Shown one piece after another: positions 1-12,700 of a DNA stretch of 64,000 nt. The stretch is taken from positions 77,001 to 141,000 of the forward strand of contig JBBMOA010000012.1 of the NCBI GenBank assembly GCA_037954235.1, in the 5' to 3' direction. Source of the DNA: Aulostomus chinensis. Lineage: Eukaryota > Chordata > Actinopteri > Syngnathiformes > Aulostomidae. The notes below the pieces were generated by a model. That model did not search any database. It was not told the DNA's origin and saw only the letters and a list, made by a program, of their open reading frames with translations. A program made the translations under genes and the position numbers. Numbering within the stretch: the stretch's first letter is position 1; each line of letters opens with the position of its first letter.

Positions 1-118
1 CACGAGAACTGAAGAAGCCTCTCGGATGAGAGGTGAAACGTCTTCAAGATAAACTTACGTCCAGTTGACCAGATTTTACTTCGCTTCGATCTACGATGAC
101 CTGGATGAATGAGAACCT
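1..118 (+). mobile_element. Penelope-like element terminal fragment
   Basis: Nearly identical to the right arm at 58080-58168 and, inverted, to 57086-57200. Runs into a Tc1 fragment at about 119. Confidence 0.65.
6..45 (+). ncRNA. hammerhead-ribozyme-like motif in Penelope end fragment
   Basis: GAA, then CTGAAGA (fits CUGANGA), then hairpin CCTCTC-GGAT-GAGAGG, then GAAAC, GTC, TTC. The outer GAA/TTC can pair as stem I, and ACGT allows only a two-pair stem III, as reported for minimal hammerheads of Penelope-like elements. Confidence 0.5.
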
Positions 119-436
119 ACACAGACAACCATGTCGAAAGACACATCCTGTGGTTGTGTGAAAGGTATTAGTCTGTTTGAGGAGGGTCAAATAATTGGCA
201 AGCATCAAGCAGAGAAAACATCTAAGGAGATTGCAGAAAGTACTAAAATATGGTTAAGAACTGTCCAGCGCATTATTAAAAACTGGAAGGATAGTGGGGA
301 CCCATCGTCTTTGTGGAAGAAATGTGGCCGGAAAAAAATCTTGATTGATCATGATCGACAATCACTTAAATGTTTGGTGAAATCAAATCGAAGAAAAACA
401 ACGGTAGAACTCAGGGCTCTGTTTAATTGTGAAAGT
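119..436 (+). mobile_element. Tc1-like transposase, N-terminal fragment
   Basis: ATG at 131 opens a frame with paired-type helix-turn-helix text (SKEIAESTKIWLRTVQRIIK), the linker GRKKILIDHDRQS and SNRRKTTVELRALFN, typical of fish Tc1 transposases. The DDE catalytic domain is absent: the frame ends where the LINE tail at about 437 begins. A dead fragment. Confidence 0.8.
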
Positions 437-3400
437 AGATAGAGAGATGGATAGATAGAATTTATTGTCATTGTGACACGTAAAATGCACAACGAAATTA
501 AAAAGTGCCATACAGTTGGTGCGACATTAAAACTACAACATAAACACAAGCACAACAGTAAAACAAGAGCAACGCAACCCTGCAGTGATAAATATAAAAC
601 AATAATACAAAAGTCATTCATACATTCTGCCATTGCATGACCCCGTGATTGTGTAAAGTGCTGTTAACGTTAGGGTTTTCGGCATTGAGGGTGGTTATTG
701 CTGTTGGATAAAAACTTTTTTTTAATCTGTGTGTTCTTGTTTTGATTGTCCTTTACTGTCTGCCTGATGGCAGCAGTTCAAACATGGAGTGGCCTGGGTG
801 AAAAGTGTCCTTTACAATTTTCTGAGCTCTATTAAAATAGTGAGCACTGTGCAGTTTGTCCAGTGAGGGGAGGGGGCAGCCCAGGATTTTCTGGGCTGTG
901 TCAATCACCCTCTGGAGAGCAGTTCTCTGGGCTGCTGTGCAGTTGGTGAACCGCACACACACAGTATGTCAGTACTGATTCGATGCAGCACCTGTAAAAA
1001 GGACACGAGCAGTTTCTGTCCAGTGTTATTCTTCCTGGGTCCTTTCAGGAAGTGAAGTCTTTGCTGCGCCTTTTTTGACACCTCTTTGCTGTTCATGCTC
1101 CAGGTTAGCCCCTCCTCAGTGTGGACCCCCAGGAAATGGAAGTGTGACACCCGCTCCACTCTGCCCCCATTGATGATGAGTGGAGGAACGTCAGTTTCCT
1201 TTCTCCTGCAGTCGACCACTAGTTCTTTGGTCTTGGACGTGTTGAGGAGCAGGTTGTTCTGACTGCACCACGCTGCTAGATGTTCCACCTCTTCTCTGTA
1301 GGAAGACTCATCCCCCCCGGAGATGAGCCCCACCATCGTGGTGTCATCTGCAAACTTCACATAGATGTTGCTGTGTTGAACAGGGGTGCAGTCGTGTGTA
1401 TAGAGGGTGTAGAGCAGGGGACTCAGCACGCATCCCTGAGGGGGGAGCCGGTGTTGATGCTGATGGCCGTAGATGTATGATGGCCCACTCTCACCCTCTG
1501 TGAGCGACCAGTCAGAAAGCTGTTAATCCACATGCAGGTGGGATGTGGAATGCCCAGGACCAGCAGTTTGTTGAACAGTTTGTGGGGGAGGATGGCATTC
1601 AAGGCAGAGCTATAGTCAACAAAGAGCATGCGCGCATAGCTTCCCTGCTGCTCCAGGTGGGAAAGTGCAGCATGTAGGACTATGGTCACAACATCCTCTG
1701 TTGATCTATTAGCCCTGTAAGCAAACTGGTGGGGGTCCAAGCTTTTTGGCAGGAGTGCTTAGATGTGACCACAGACCAGCTTTTCAAAGCATTTCATCAT
1801 CACCTGGGTGAGAGCAACTAGCCGGTCGTCATTGATGCTCGAGATGTGAGGTTTCTTGGGCAGGGGGATGTTGATGGAGGCCTTTAGGCAGGGTGGGACA
1901 GCTGACTGGGCCAGGGACTGGTTGAAAATCCTTGTGAAGATTCCAGGCAGCTGGTCCGCGCATTCCCTCAGCACACATCCAGAGACGCCATCAAACCCCA
2001 CTGCCTTCCTTGGGTTCACAGCCCGCAGTGTGTTTCTCACCTCATGCTCTGTGGGGGAGAAGCTGCTGTGGACTGTGGTTTGTGGTGTGGTTGCCTCAGG
2101 TGGTTCCATCTCGAAGCGGGCAAAGAAAATGTTGAGCTCCTCTGCCAGCAAGGCATCACCCTCAGCAACACCCAAGTTGGCACTGTAGTTGGCAAGTTGT
2201 TTAACTCCATGCCACACCTGCCTGCCATTGTGACTCTCCAGATGTTGCTCGATCCTCTTCCTGTATGCTGTCTTGGCTACCCGGATGCCTTTCCTGAGGT
2301 TGGCCTGTGCCGCGCAGTACAGGGCCTGATCCCCAGACTTGAACGCGGAGTTCCTCTGTTTTGGCAGTCGCCAGACCTCACCCGTCATCCAGGGCTTCCT
2401 GTTTGGGTGGACACGGAATTGTTTGTCCACAGTCAAAGTGTCTGTGCAGTGTTTGATGTAACACAGTACACTGTCAGTGAACACCTCAATGTCTTGCTGT
2501 GCAAAAACTTCCCAGTTTGTTTTGTCGAAGCAGTCCTGCAGCTGCTGAGAGGCTCTGTCAGGCCAAGTCCGTACAGTTTTAATGGTTGTGGGAGCAGTTT
2601 TCCGGAGGGGGGTATATGCAGGGACCAATAGCAGGGACATTTGGTCAGACAGAGCCAGGTGGGGTGATTGTTTAGCCCTGTTACCCAGCTTAATGTTGGA
2701 GTCCACCTTGTCCAGTGTGTTATCTCTTCTCGTGGCACACTTAACGTGCTGGTGAAATTTGGGGAATACTGCTTTGAGGTCTGCATGATTGAAGTCCCCA
2801 GCAATGATGTGTACTGCCTCAGGATTTTTGCTCTGTTTATTGCTAATGCTGCTGTGCAGTTGGCTGTTAGCTGCTTTAGCATCTGCGTCGGGCCGTATGT
2901 AAACAGCCGTTACCATGACAAAAGTGAACTCTTGGGGAGGTAGTGTGGCCGGCATTTAACAGTCACAAACTCCAGGTTCAGGGAGCAGTGGCTATCTACA
3001 CTCACTGTGTTAGTGCACCAGCTGTTATTCATGTACACACACAGCCCCCCTCCTCTGCTCTTACCGGAGTTCTCCATCCTGTTGTGTCACTGTGCTGTGT
3101 AGCCAGTTAGCTCAATGGCGATGTCCGGTATCGTGGGTGAAGCCAGGTTTCCGTGATCAGGAGAATGCAGCTGTTCTTCACGGTGTTGTTCGCTGTGATT
3201 AGTAACCTCAGCTCATCCATCTTGTTGACGAGGGATCTGGCGTTTGTGAGGAACAGACTGGGAAGCGGAGGTTTGAATGGCTGCCTCCGTAGCTTCATCA
3301 GTGCGCCAGCCCTGCAACCCTGCTTTTGCTTCCTCTCCCTGCGCCGCCTTCATCTCCACCCAGTGTTGATAGTAATCCATGGGGTGCCCGGGCACTGTGC

Positions 3401-3500
3401 AATGTCCTCCGGTATTTTGTTTAGGTGGATGAACTCGCTGTAACAGTCCGCTGCTGGTGGCAAACTCCAAGTTTGAGGAGATCGTGCTGGCCATAGATAT
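437..3500 (-). mobile_element. L2/CR1/Rex-type non-LTR retrotransposon, nearly full length, broken
   Basis: Read on the minus strand: endonuclease start (LTNARSLVNKMDELRLL, LLITETWLHP near 3150-3290), endonuclease end and linker (VYIRPDADAKAANS, IIAGDFN, KPWMTGEVW; frame 1759-2955), reverse transcriptase (DPHQFAYRANRSTEDVV, FVDYSSALNAI, then FADDTTMVGL; frames 1423-1740 and 905-1429), C-terminal part, then a 3' tail reading ACAATGACAATAAATTCTAT followed by CTAT repeats near 437-470. Several frameshifts separate the pieces, so it cannot make its protein. Family assignment within the L2/CR1/Rex group is uncertain. Confidence 0.82.
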
Positions 3501-3603
3501 TATTTGCCTGACAAGTATGACTCAGGATACAAAGCAACACGCATCCAGAGAACCATACCATACACCAAATTAATGAATTTAGACTCAGTAAATGTTCACG
3601 TAC

Positions 3604-3713
3604 TCTCTGAGTTGGTCGTTGATCCTCTGCTTCTGCTCAATCTCATCTCGGAGGCGGGACAGCTGTTTGTGATGAACCTCTCTGTGGTTCTCCATCTGTT
3701 CCTCTAGAGTTCT
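3604..3713 (-). CDS. kif5c: kif5c exon 19 (residues 701-736), last exon in window
   Basis: Translation RTLEEQMENHREVHHKQLSR then LRDEIEQKQRINDQLR, ending in phase 2 at donor GTACGT. The next family segment (LNQKLQLEQ) is not found in 1-3500, which is occupied by repeats. Confidence 0.87.
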
Positions 3714-6700
3714 CTATAGAACACACAACACATCCATTTCTATACTGCTTCATTTAACTTAACTTTCCTCAAGACATATAGCTAAAATTTTAGTGACCAG
3801 CTGCCTATTTCCACACCCAGTAGACAGGAGTCAAATATAAATGTCATTACCCCTGCCAAGGAGGCCTTGTGATCTTCAGTGTGTGTCTAGAAATCTTAAA
3901 CTAATTTACATTAAATTTGATGTAGAAATATTGCAAGTGTCTCAAAAGCCTGCTATATCAATCAGTAGTAATCCCACCATAAGTTCTAGGTTGTCAAGGG
4001 TAGTTGGAGAATGCTGGACATTGTTCCAGCTGCCTCAACTGAACCAAGTACTTACCAAGTTGCCAGTGAACTGTGTGAAAGTGTTTAAGGCCTACCTTGC
4101 ATGATATTTGCACATCATAACTGTCTTCTAGTCTTCTCTGCCGTCCTCGAGGATGATGAGTGAGTATAGAGTTGCAGTCTGAGACCGGGCTTTATTGTGT
4201 TTGATTGCCATGGCTCTCAAAAGAGTAGTCACAGCTCAGATTTGGTTCGACAAAGAACTGCGGTATATACGTGTGCCTGCATACATAAATCATGCCAGTA
4301 GATGGCAGTTTCATCCATGTATTGCATGCATTCTGCATATACGCTGTAGTTGTTCTTCTGACTCCTGCGAAGTAAAGACAGTTCCTCTGAATTTGCTCAC
4401 TGTCTGGCTTCCTTTTCATGCTTACAACACAACATATTGGTGACAAGGATGGCTCTGCTTGGGACCTCCTGCATTTTTTCCAAGCCCAGGTGAGCCTATG
4501 GTGCCTTTCGAAGCATGGATTTCGCATGTTTGATAGCTACATGCTTGCTCTGGCCGAAAAAGTGGAGGATAATTGTAAGCGTGCTTTGCTAATACATGCG
4601 GTCGGCATGGAGGCCCAGTGGATCTTCTACACACTGCCAGCGATTTGTGATTTCAAATAAGATGCACTAAAGGCTTTAAAGACATTATTTGTAACCAAAT
4701 TGAATGTCGTCGCGGAGAGAAATAAGTTTCACCAGAGAGCTCAACAAGCTGGTGAGTCCACAGCTCAGTATGCAGCTCCCCTGCGGGACCTAACTGTTAC
4801 ATGTGAGTTTGGAACATTATCTGAGGACATGATAAGGGACCAAATTGTGGAGAAAACATCCCATGCACAGATAAGAGAGCACTTGCTGCTTGAGGATAAA
4901 CTTACACTCAAAGACTTTGACAATGGGACTACTTTTTGTGGTGGGAAGCAAAAATAAAAAACCCTCCAACTTTCCCAGACCACCCCCAAAGACTGCTGTC
5001 TTGATCGCCTCAACGGTTGCTGGTAAGACACACTACTGATGTGGCTCTTCAACACACGTGGCAAATTACTACAAGTGCCCAGCCAAATCAGTCTCATGCC
5101 GACATAAAAATAAGCCTGGACATTTTGCCAGATTGTGCAGGAACAGAACTGGTTCATGCAATGTGGGAGAAGTTTCCAGTGGCTCTGTCACAGTGCTATT
5201 AGTTGAAGAAGATGATGCTACCACACTGAGTATATACTACACTGAGCAGTAAATTCATGTCAATGAGGGCTTCACGTGGCAATACAATTACTGCTGATCT
5301 GATGATGGATACAGGGTCTGGTGTATCTATTCTCCCAGAGCACATGTAAAAGAGCCACTTCAACCACACCCCTCTCCTGAAGCCCAGACAAACACTGACC
5401 ATGTACACAAAGAAACCTGTGCCCATGCTAGGTTGTCTGGAACTGACGGCGACATACATGACAAAAGCCTGTGCAGCAAAAGCTACATCATCTGCCTTTT
5501 GCCATCCGTTACGCAGTGTCCCAGGAGCTCCCGAGACTAGAAAAGGATGGTGTCATTGAACGCATTGACTCCTCACATGGGTTTCTCCCATAGGAGTACC
5601 ACAAGTTGGGTCAGCTCAGGCTATATCCAGATCTACGTGAACCCAACAAGGCTGTGGTTGTTGACAGCCATCCACTGCCATACACTGAGAAGGAGTTTCA
5701 TGAGCTACAAGGGCACAGGTATTCTCCTCTATTGACCTGCAAAAATGCATATCATCAGGTACCTCTGCACCCTGAGAGCCCAGACCTTACTGGTTTTATC
5801 ACTCATGATGGATTTTTTTGGTTCATTAAGGTCCCCTTCGGTCTCGTGTCAGCCGTGAGTGCATTACAAAGGATGACATCACAGATTCTGGCAGGTTTGA
5901 ATGGTGTACAGTGTTACTTAGATGATATTGTGTGTGCCGATTCTCCTATGCTGCATGAGACACGACTCAAAGCTGTAATGTATCGACTGAACAACAGTGG
6001 ACAGAAATTAAATGTGGAGAAGTGCCTATTCAGGAAAAATGAACTTCCATTTTTGGGCCACGTTATTTCTGCTTCAGGCATCCGTCCCAACCCAGACCAT
6101 GTTACTGCTATAACAGAGGCTCCTCCCCCTCGTGATACCACGGCCCTACAATCCTTCCTGGGCCTCACTGGGTGGTATTCAGTGGTATCCTCACTGGGTG
6201 AGACATACTGTGACTCTGAAACAAGCCAAAGTAAAGCACTATGTGGATGAACATTGAGGTGCACAGTCTCCAAAGTTTCAGTGTGGTTTCTGTGTTCGGA
6301 TCAGGAAGCCAGGAATCATACAGAAAGGACACCAAGCCCCTCTGGGTTGTTGCTCAGAAAGGCCAGGCAACCTACGAACTTTCTGATGAAGTATGGAACA
6401 CCATACACCTGTCCCCTGCAAGTTCCCCTCCCCTGAGGTGTACACAACCAGTACCTGTGTACAGCCAGAATATGTTTATGTGCCTTCTCAGACAGCCCCA
6501 CCTGCTGACCCACCTCTTAGGCCCCAATGGGGTTGCAGGCAGATTCAGCCAGCTGCATGGCTGGGAGATTTTGCCACCTGACTGCTATCTTTTTAAAAAA
6601 GAGGCAGAATGTGGTGTGATTTATGGACTGTTACACGTTCACAATTTATGATCCATCCATCCATCCATCTATCCATCCATTTTCTACCTCTTATCCTGTC

Positions 6701-9700
6701 AAAGGTTGCGGGGGGCTGGAGCCTATCCCAGCAGCCTTCAGGTGAGAGACGGGGTTCACCCTGGACAGGTCACCAGTCCATGGCAGGGCCAACACATAGA
6801 GACAGACAACCATTGGCTCTCCCAGCCACGCCTACGGTCAATTTAGAGTCTGGATTAACCTGGTCCCCTCTTGATGTCTTTGGACTGTGGAGGAAGCTGG
6901 AGTACCACAGAGAACCCACGCAGGCACAGGGAGAACATGGAGACTCACCCAGAAAGACCCCGTGCTCCAGCCGGGGCTCCACCCACAACCTTCTTGCTGG
7001 GGGGCCACGGTGAGGACCACTGCTCCACCGGGCTGCCCCACAATTTATGATGTTATGGAAAATTCCAATTAACATTTTTCCACATAAAGCTCTTTCCAAT
7101 CAGCACAAGATTACAGAAAATTGAAAATTTATCACGGTACAAATGTGTCACTGTTGATGTATTATTTTTTCACTGAAAAGTAGCTTACAGATTCTAAGGA
7201 ATACTGAGATCTTCAGAAGCTAATTTCAGTTTCTTTTATTTCATAATTACTTACTATGCAGGGTTGTTTACTATAGAGGTGTTGACACAGCTAAACGTTC
7301 ACTGTGTGTTGTATTTTCATGAGAGGAATAATTCTTAAAGAAAAGAGAGATATATGATATAGATGTTTGTGCCTGCACACATAAATCATGCCAGTAGGTA
7401 GCAGTGTCATCCATGCAACTCATGCATTCTGCATATACTCTGTAGTTGTTGTTCTGATTCAAGCAAAGTAAAGACTGTTCCTCTGAAGTTGCTTGCTGGC
7501 TGGCTTTCTTTTCATGCTTACAACACAACAAGAACTCAATTTGAAGCGTTTATCTGATGTTGCAGTCAATTTCTATCTAACTGCTTGACACAAGTGCTTT
7601 CAGCTTCCATAGATTTCAGGTGTGGTGCTACAGCATCCAGGTGCACATGAGTCACTTATTTTGTCATGTGCCACTCTGATATAAACCAGAGTTCATAAAT
7701 ACTGCAAAGGCCATATATTTCACACAGTGCTGGCAACTTTTCTCCAAAAAAATAATCACTGGTCATATTGACTGCAACACAACTGATTCACCTCTTCTCC
7801 TCCCCCCCCCCCCCCCCCGCACATCTATTGTGAGCCCCTGGCAACATTAGACCATAAATGGAGTTTCACCAAGGAGTTACAAAGCCTGTCTTGCTTCTTG
7901 TCAGCAAAACTAAAATTGAATGTTATTAAGCATTTCATGAATGAGGGTCAACATTTCCTCAATTTTTCTCCCAAAACACATAAGTTCCTCCCATCTGAGG
8001 AACATTTGCTTATAAGGTTTGAAAGTACATCTTCAATAGGAGGCATTGATTTTTTGAATGGAGGGTACCTTCATCTCCACAGCGTCCTTCAGCCTGCTCA
8101 TGTGTTCTTTCTCTTTGTCCATCACTGTGACCTCATGCATTTGACCTAGACACAAACAGAACTGTTAACAGAGTTACCAAGCATTCCCAAAGTATTAGTG
8201 TATGATAACCTGGTGATCCTGCTGACCTTGAGCATGTAGTTTAGCAACTTCCTCCATCAGAGCATCCTGACTCTCCTCCAGCTGCCTCTTGTTCTGCTCC
8301 ATCTTCTGCAGGTCATCAGTCAAAGAGGCGATCCTCACCTGGTGCTACACACAAGAAAAGCAGTTCATATCCTGGCCTCTTTTCCCAGACAGCACATCTA
8401 GATCAATACATTTCTCATAGGTTTCAATCTATTTCTCCTTGCTGGCAAGGGCAAGGAAAAGTTAACCCCCCAAAAAAGCAGACTGAGGCTTGGTGAATAT
8501 TTGCCTCTACAGGTGGGGGGTGAGAAGCACTGGTGGCCTTGATGTACTTGAGCGGGTAACAGGATGAAATGTCTTAGCTGTTAGCAGTGGCATTGGTTAA
8601 CAGGTGGATATTCTGTTGTAAAACAAGTCAAGATGACACTTAAGAAAGATCCATCCACCCATCCATTTTCTTCAGCTTATTCTTCTTAAGGGTCGCGGGG
8701 GGCTACAGCCTATCCCAACAGCTTTCGGGCGAAAGGCAGGGTTCACCCTGGATGGATCACCAGTCCATGGCAGGGCCAACACATATAGACAGACAGCCAC
8801 TGGCTCTCACAGTCATACCTATGGTCAATTAAGAGTATCAATTAGCCTAGTCCCAAATTGCATGTCTTTGGACGGTGGGAAGAAAGATCCCGTGCCCGAG
8901 CCAGGACTAAAACCCGGAACCTTCTTGCTGCGAGGTGACAATGCTGACCACTGCTCCACCATGCTGCCCACTTAAGATTTTTACCATAATTGTGTCATTT
9001 TCATTTTGTTAGAATGGATTTCACAGTCCGTTCGAACAAGAACCAAACCACCATATGAAATTTAAACCTGCGGCTCTGTCAAAGGATGCTCAATGACTTG
9101 GCAAGCCTAAAGAGGAAGAGAAAGCCTGAAATAAAAGTACGAGATCAGGAAGCCTCTCATGAACAGTCTGGACAAGCAGATCACGATCAAGACGTGGGGT
9201 AAACAAAAAAATAATCTAGGGCATCCTAAGTGGAGCAATGGGCTGCTCAAATGATGGTTTGCTAACTGTTTGGATGTTGCAGAAGATGGGGAAGCTTGCG
9301 CGAGATATAGTCTGTGCAATGAGGAAAATCCCCAGGGATAGAAGGGAGGCACTATGAGCTACCAAGGAAGTTCAACTGTCATGACCAGCTGAGCAGCCAC
9401 ATGTTCATTTGGGCTGTTTCTTTGAAATGGCATCCAGCTGAGCTGTCCCTACCAACCATACTAAGAGCTGACAACAATCCACCTGCATGCCAAAGAAAAC
9501 TGTTGGTTACGGCGATTGTAATGTTGGCCGAGGAGGTTTCATGGGGAGAGGCGTTCCAATTCATGTTCAGTTTAATAAGTTTTTTACATCAGGGACCAAA
9601 AACAAAATACATTAATCTCCTTAAACCACATTCAGCTAGTTGCTCATTTCCGTCTGCAGTCCCTGGGAAAGTGAAAGGAAATAAAGTGTGACAACACATG

Positions 9701-12700
9701 TGCTTAACCTCTTTCTGCTGGCCCCCTCCAATGAAGATGAGCAACCACTGGTGAGAAAATGGATGCTGAAATTGATAGGGGTTGTGGACATGCTGCTGTA
9801 ACCCCACCCACACTCATCCATGCTGGAACAACAGAGGAGGCCTGCTGCGATCGAACAATGGCCAGTTTGATATAGGCTTTGTGATTTAAAATAAATATAT
9901 CAGCAGCTTCATCTTGCATACAATTGAACTTTGAAATTCCTACTTCAAAGTTTTACCTGTGAGATGAGGAGTTGACAGGAAACCAGCTCATTCTCGTTGG
10001 CCTCCATCTTGCACAGGTTCTCCGTCAGGTCAGTCTCCAGCTGTTTGCTGCGGCTCACCAGAGATTTTACCTCCGACTTCATCTTGGTGATGTAGAGACG
10101 AGCTGTGGTGAACTCATCCTCCATTGCACCACTTGCCTCTGTCATCTGGAAACATGAAGCAAATGGGCTTATAAGTAGGACTGGACCTACCAACATTATT
10201 GTTAGGAATAAAACCAAAGACCAGATGAAAAAGTCACATGATGTGATATCCACAAAAAACACACTGAAGCGATGTTTGAGCAAAAGCTCTTCCTTCTTGC
10301 CTTTGTATGTCATAACAAATCCTTGGAAAGTATGAGTTTGATTTCAGACTGCTGCAGCTCACTAACACTGTGGAACATTGGCCAATGCCCTTCAGCTCTG
10401 TGGGCTCAGTGCTGTTTTTCCTGAAATCCACAAGCACATGTCCACTCTGCATGTTGTTATTGTCAACAACAATGTTGCTCAAAACTAAGTACTGACACCC
10501 TTAATAATCCCAAACTCCAGTTTTTAACTATGGACCATTTAATTAACCCAGTTTAACAATTCCATGAACATTGCATCCATCTCCATATGTGAAGAGTTTG
10601 CAATCCACTTTAGAAGTATGACTTGAGCAAGGGCAAGAACCCAAACACAAGACCCGAGGCAAGGAGCAATATTGACAAAGTTTATATAAAAAGTACAAAT
10701 AAAAGTCACTCACGGAGAGGAAAAAGGCTAAACTACTAAACTCAAAAACACTGATCTAAACCTGGCTAGACAAAGTATCAAAACAAAACAAACTAAGACA
10801 AAGCATCAAAGGAATACAAACTCAGACAAGCATAGACAAAATACAAACATGACGTGGCAAGGATCAACGGTGTGGTACAGTTGGACAAAAGGGAAACGCA
10901 GACTACACAAACACACACAAAGTGATGGGAAACAGGTGGATACAATCAGAGCGGGGAAGGGAAGTTACCTGAAATGAGAGGAGATTTAAATTTCAAAATA
11001 AAAAAGGAAGCCACGAGACAAGGTAGACACAAGGCAAACAAAAACCACCACTACATGCATGGACATGACATAATCATGATGGCAATTAACTGTTAAACAG
11101 TGGAAACCACAAAATTGTTTAGTGGTCATGAAAGTCAGATATCAGAAATCCTTTATTAATCCCTTCCGGAAATTGTTGGATTGCAGGGTTCCATTTCACA
11201 GTAAAGATAAACAAGGAGGAAGTAACCTATCGAAGATACAGATAAAATAAGATCAATAGAAATGAAACACAATCTTAAAAATACTAATACAAACAATGTA
11301 TAAGAAAGAAAGAATAGAAAATCAAGAAGATAAGGAGGTATCTTTGTACATATTTACATTTTTACACTCATGAATGGGATATTTGTTTTATTGCACAATT
11401 TTAACAGAGAAAACAACTCCATAAGATGGGCTGCATCTTAGAGGGAGGAGTTAACAGTTTGATAGCCACTGGCAGGAATGATTTCCTGTGGCGCTCAGTG
11501 GTGGAACATGGGAGTTTGAATCTCTGGCTGAAAATACTTTTCCTCCTACCTAGCATGTAATAGAGAGGATGTGAAGTGTTGTCCAAAATGGTTCTAATCC
11601 TGGACAACATTCTCCTCTCTGACACTGCTCCCGTCCTGAGTCCAGCTCCCCTCCTACAACATTGCTGCTTTGTGGATAAGTTTATTAAGCCTGTCAGTGT
11701 CTGTAACTGTTTCATTTTCCTTGTGTTCAAACACTTGAAATACCTCAACTCATGCTTTTAAATATATCAAGCCTCTGTGTATGTGTTAAAAATGCAAAGA
11801 CCCAGACCTTGTAATTACATTTTCATGCCAATCACAGTTTCACCCAGCTACCAAGTCCCTTTGTCTTTACAATAAATGCAAATTCCCACTGTTTACTCCA
11901 GGTGTGAGACACATCCAGGGGGTCGGTATCAACACTACTGCAGACAGAATGGTGAGAAAAAACTGTGGAGGTGCCGACCTCCGCAGCAAGGATGTGAAAC
12001 TCACCTGGGGGTGTTCCTCAAGTATAAATGTTCATGTCTCCCCATACTCGGGGTCTTTTCTTCACCTTAACCGCTCATGTGTTGATCAGACCTTTTCTTT
12101 GCAAAGAAAATAAAACCTTGTTGGCCGGCAGAGGTCTCTATTTCCTCATTCACCAGCAGTGAGCATAAAATTTCCACCACAGCATCCATCACCTTTCGTC
12201 TGCTGCCCCAGCACACAACAGCATAGAGGATGGCGCTGGCCGCCACAGACTCAGAAAGTACCTGCAGCATTGTCTGACAGATGTTGTAGGACCTCAGCTG
12301 CCTCAGAAAACAGAGGCGACTTTGGCCCTTCCTATAGAGGCCGTAAGTGTTTTTAGTCCAGTTTATTGTCCAAGTACACCCTTAAGTGCTTGTAATCCTC
12401 CACCATCTCTACAATGGAAACGGGACACCGGAGCCCTAGTTCTCCTCATGTCCACCACCAGCTCCTTGGTCTTTGCCACGCTGAGCTGCAGATGGTTCTG
12501 CTCGCACCAACTGACCAAGTTGTCCACCACAGCCCTGTACTCAGTCTCTTCGCCCTTGTTGATACATCCAACTACTGCAGTCATCAGAAAATTTCTGAAG
12601 GTGGCACGTCTCGGTGCAGTGCCTGAAGTCCGTGGTGTACAAGGTGAAGAGGAAGGGACAGAGGATGGTCTCCTGGGGAGCCTCAGTGTTGCAGATTAGC

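Larger units (their letters stand above)
4195..7532 (+). mobile_element. Ty3/gypsy LTR retrotransposon, degenerate
   Basis: Partial 5' LTR (about 4265-4436) matches 7358-7532 of the 3' LTR (shared CATAAATCATGCCAGTAG and CTTTTCATGCTTACAACACA). Just after the 5' LTR, TGGTGACAAGGATGG looks like a primer-binding region. Order: gag pieces (4450-4960), a CCHC knuckle (CRHKNKPGHFARLC near 5090-5140), protease motif DTGSGVS (about 5310), reverse transcriptase (5606-6250), a polypurine-like tract near 6595-6608, then the 3' LTR from about 6610, interrupted by a SINE. RNase H and integrase are largely missing, and the frames are broken. Confidence 0.8.
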
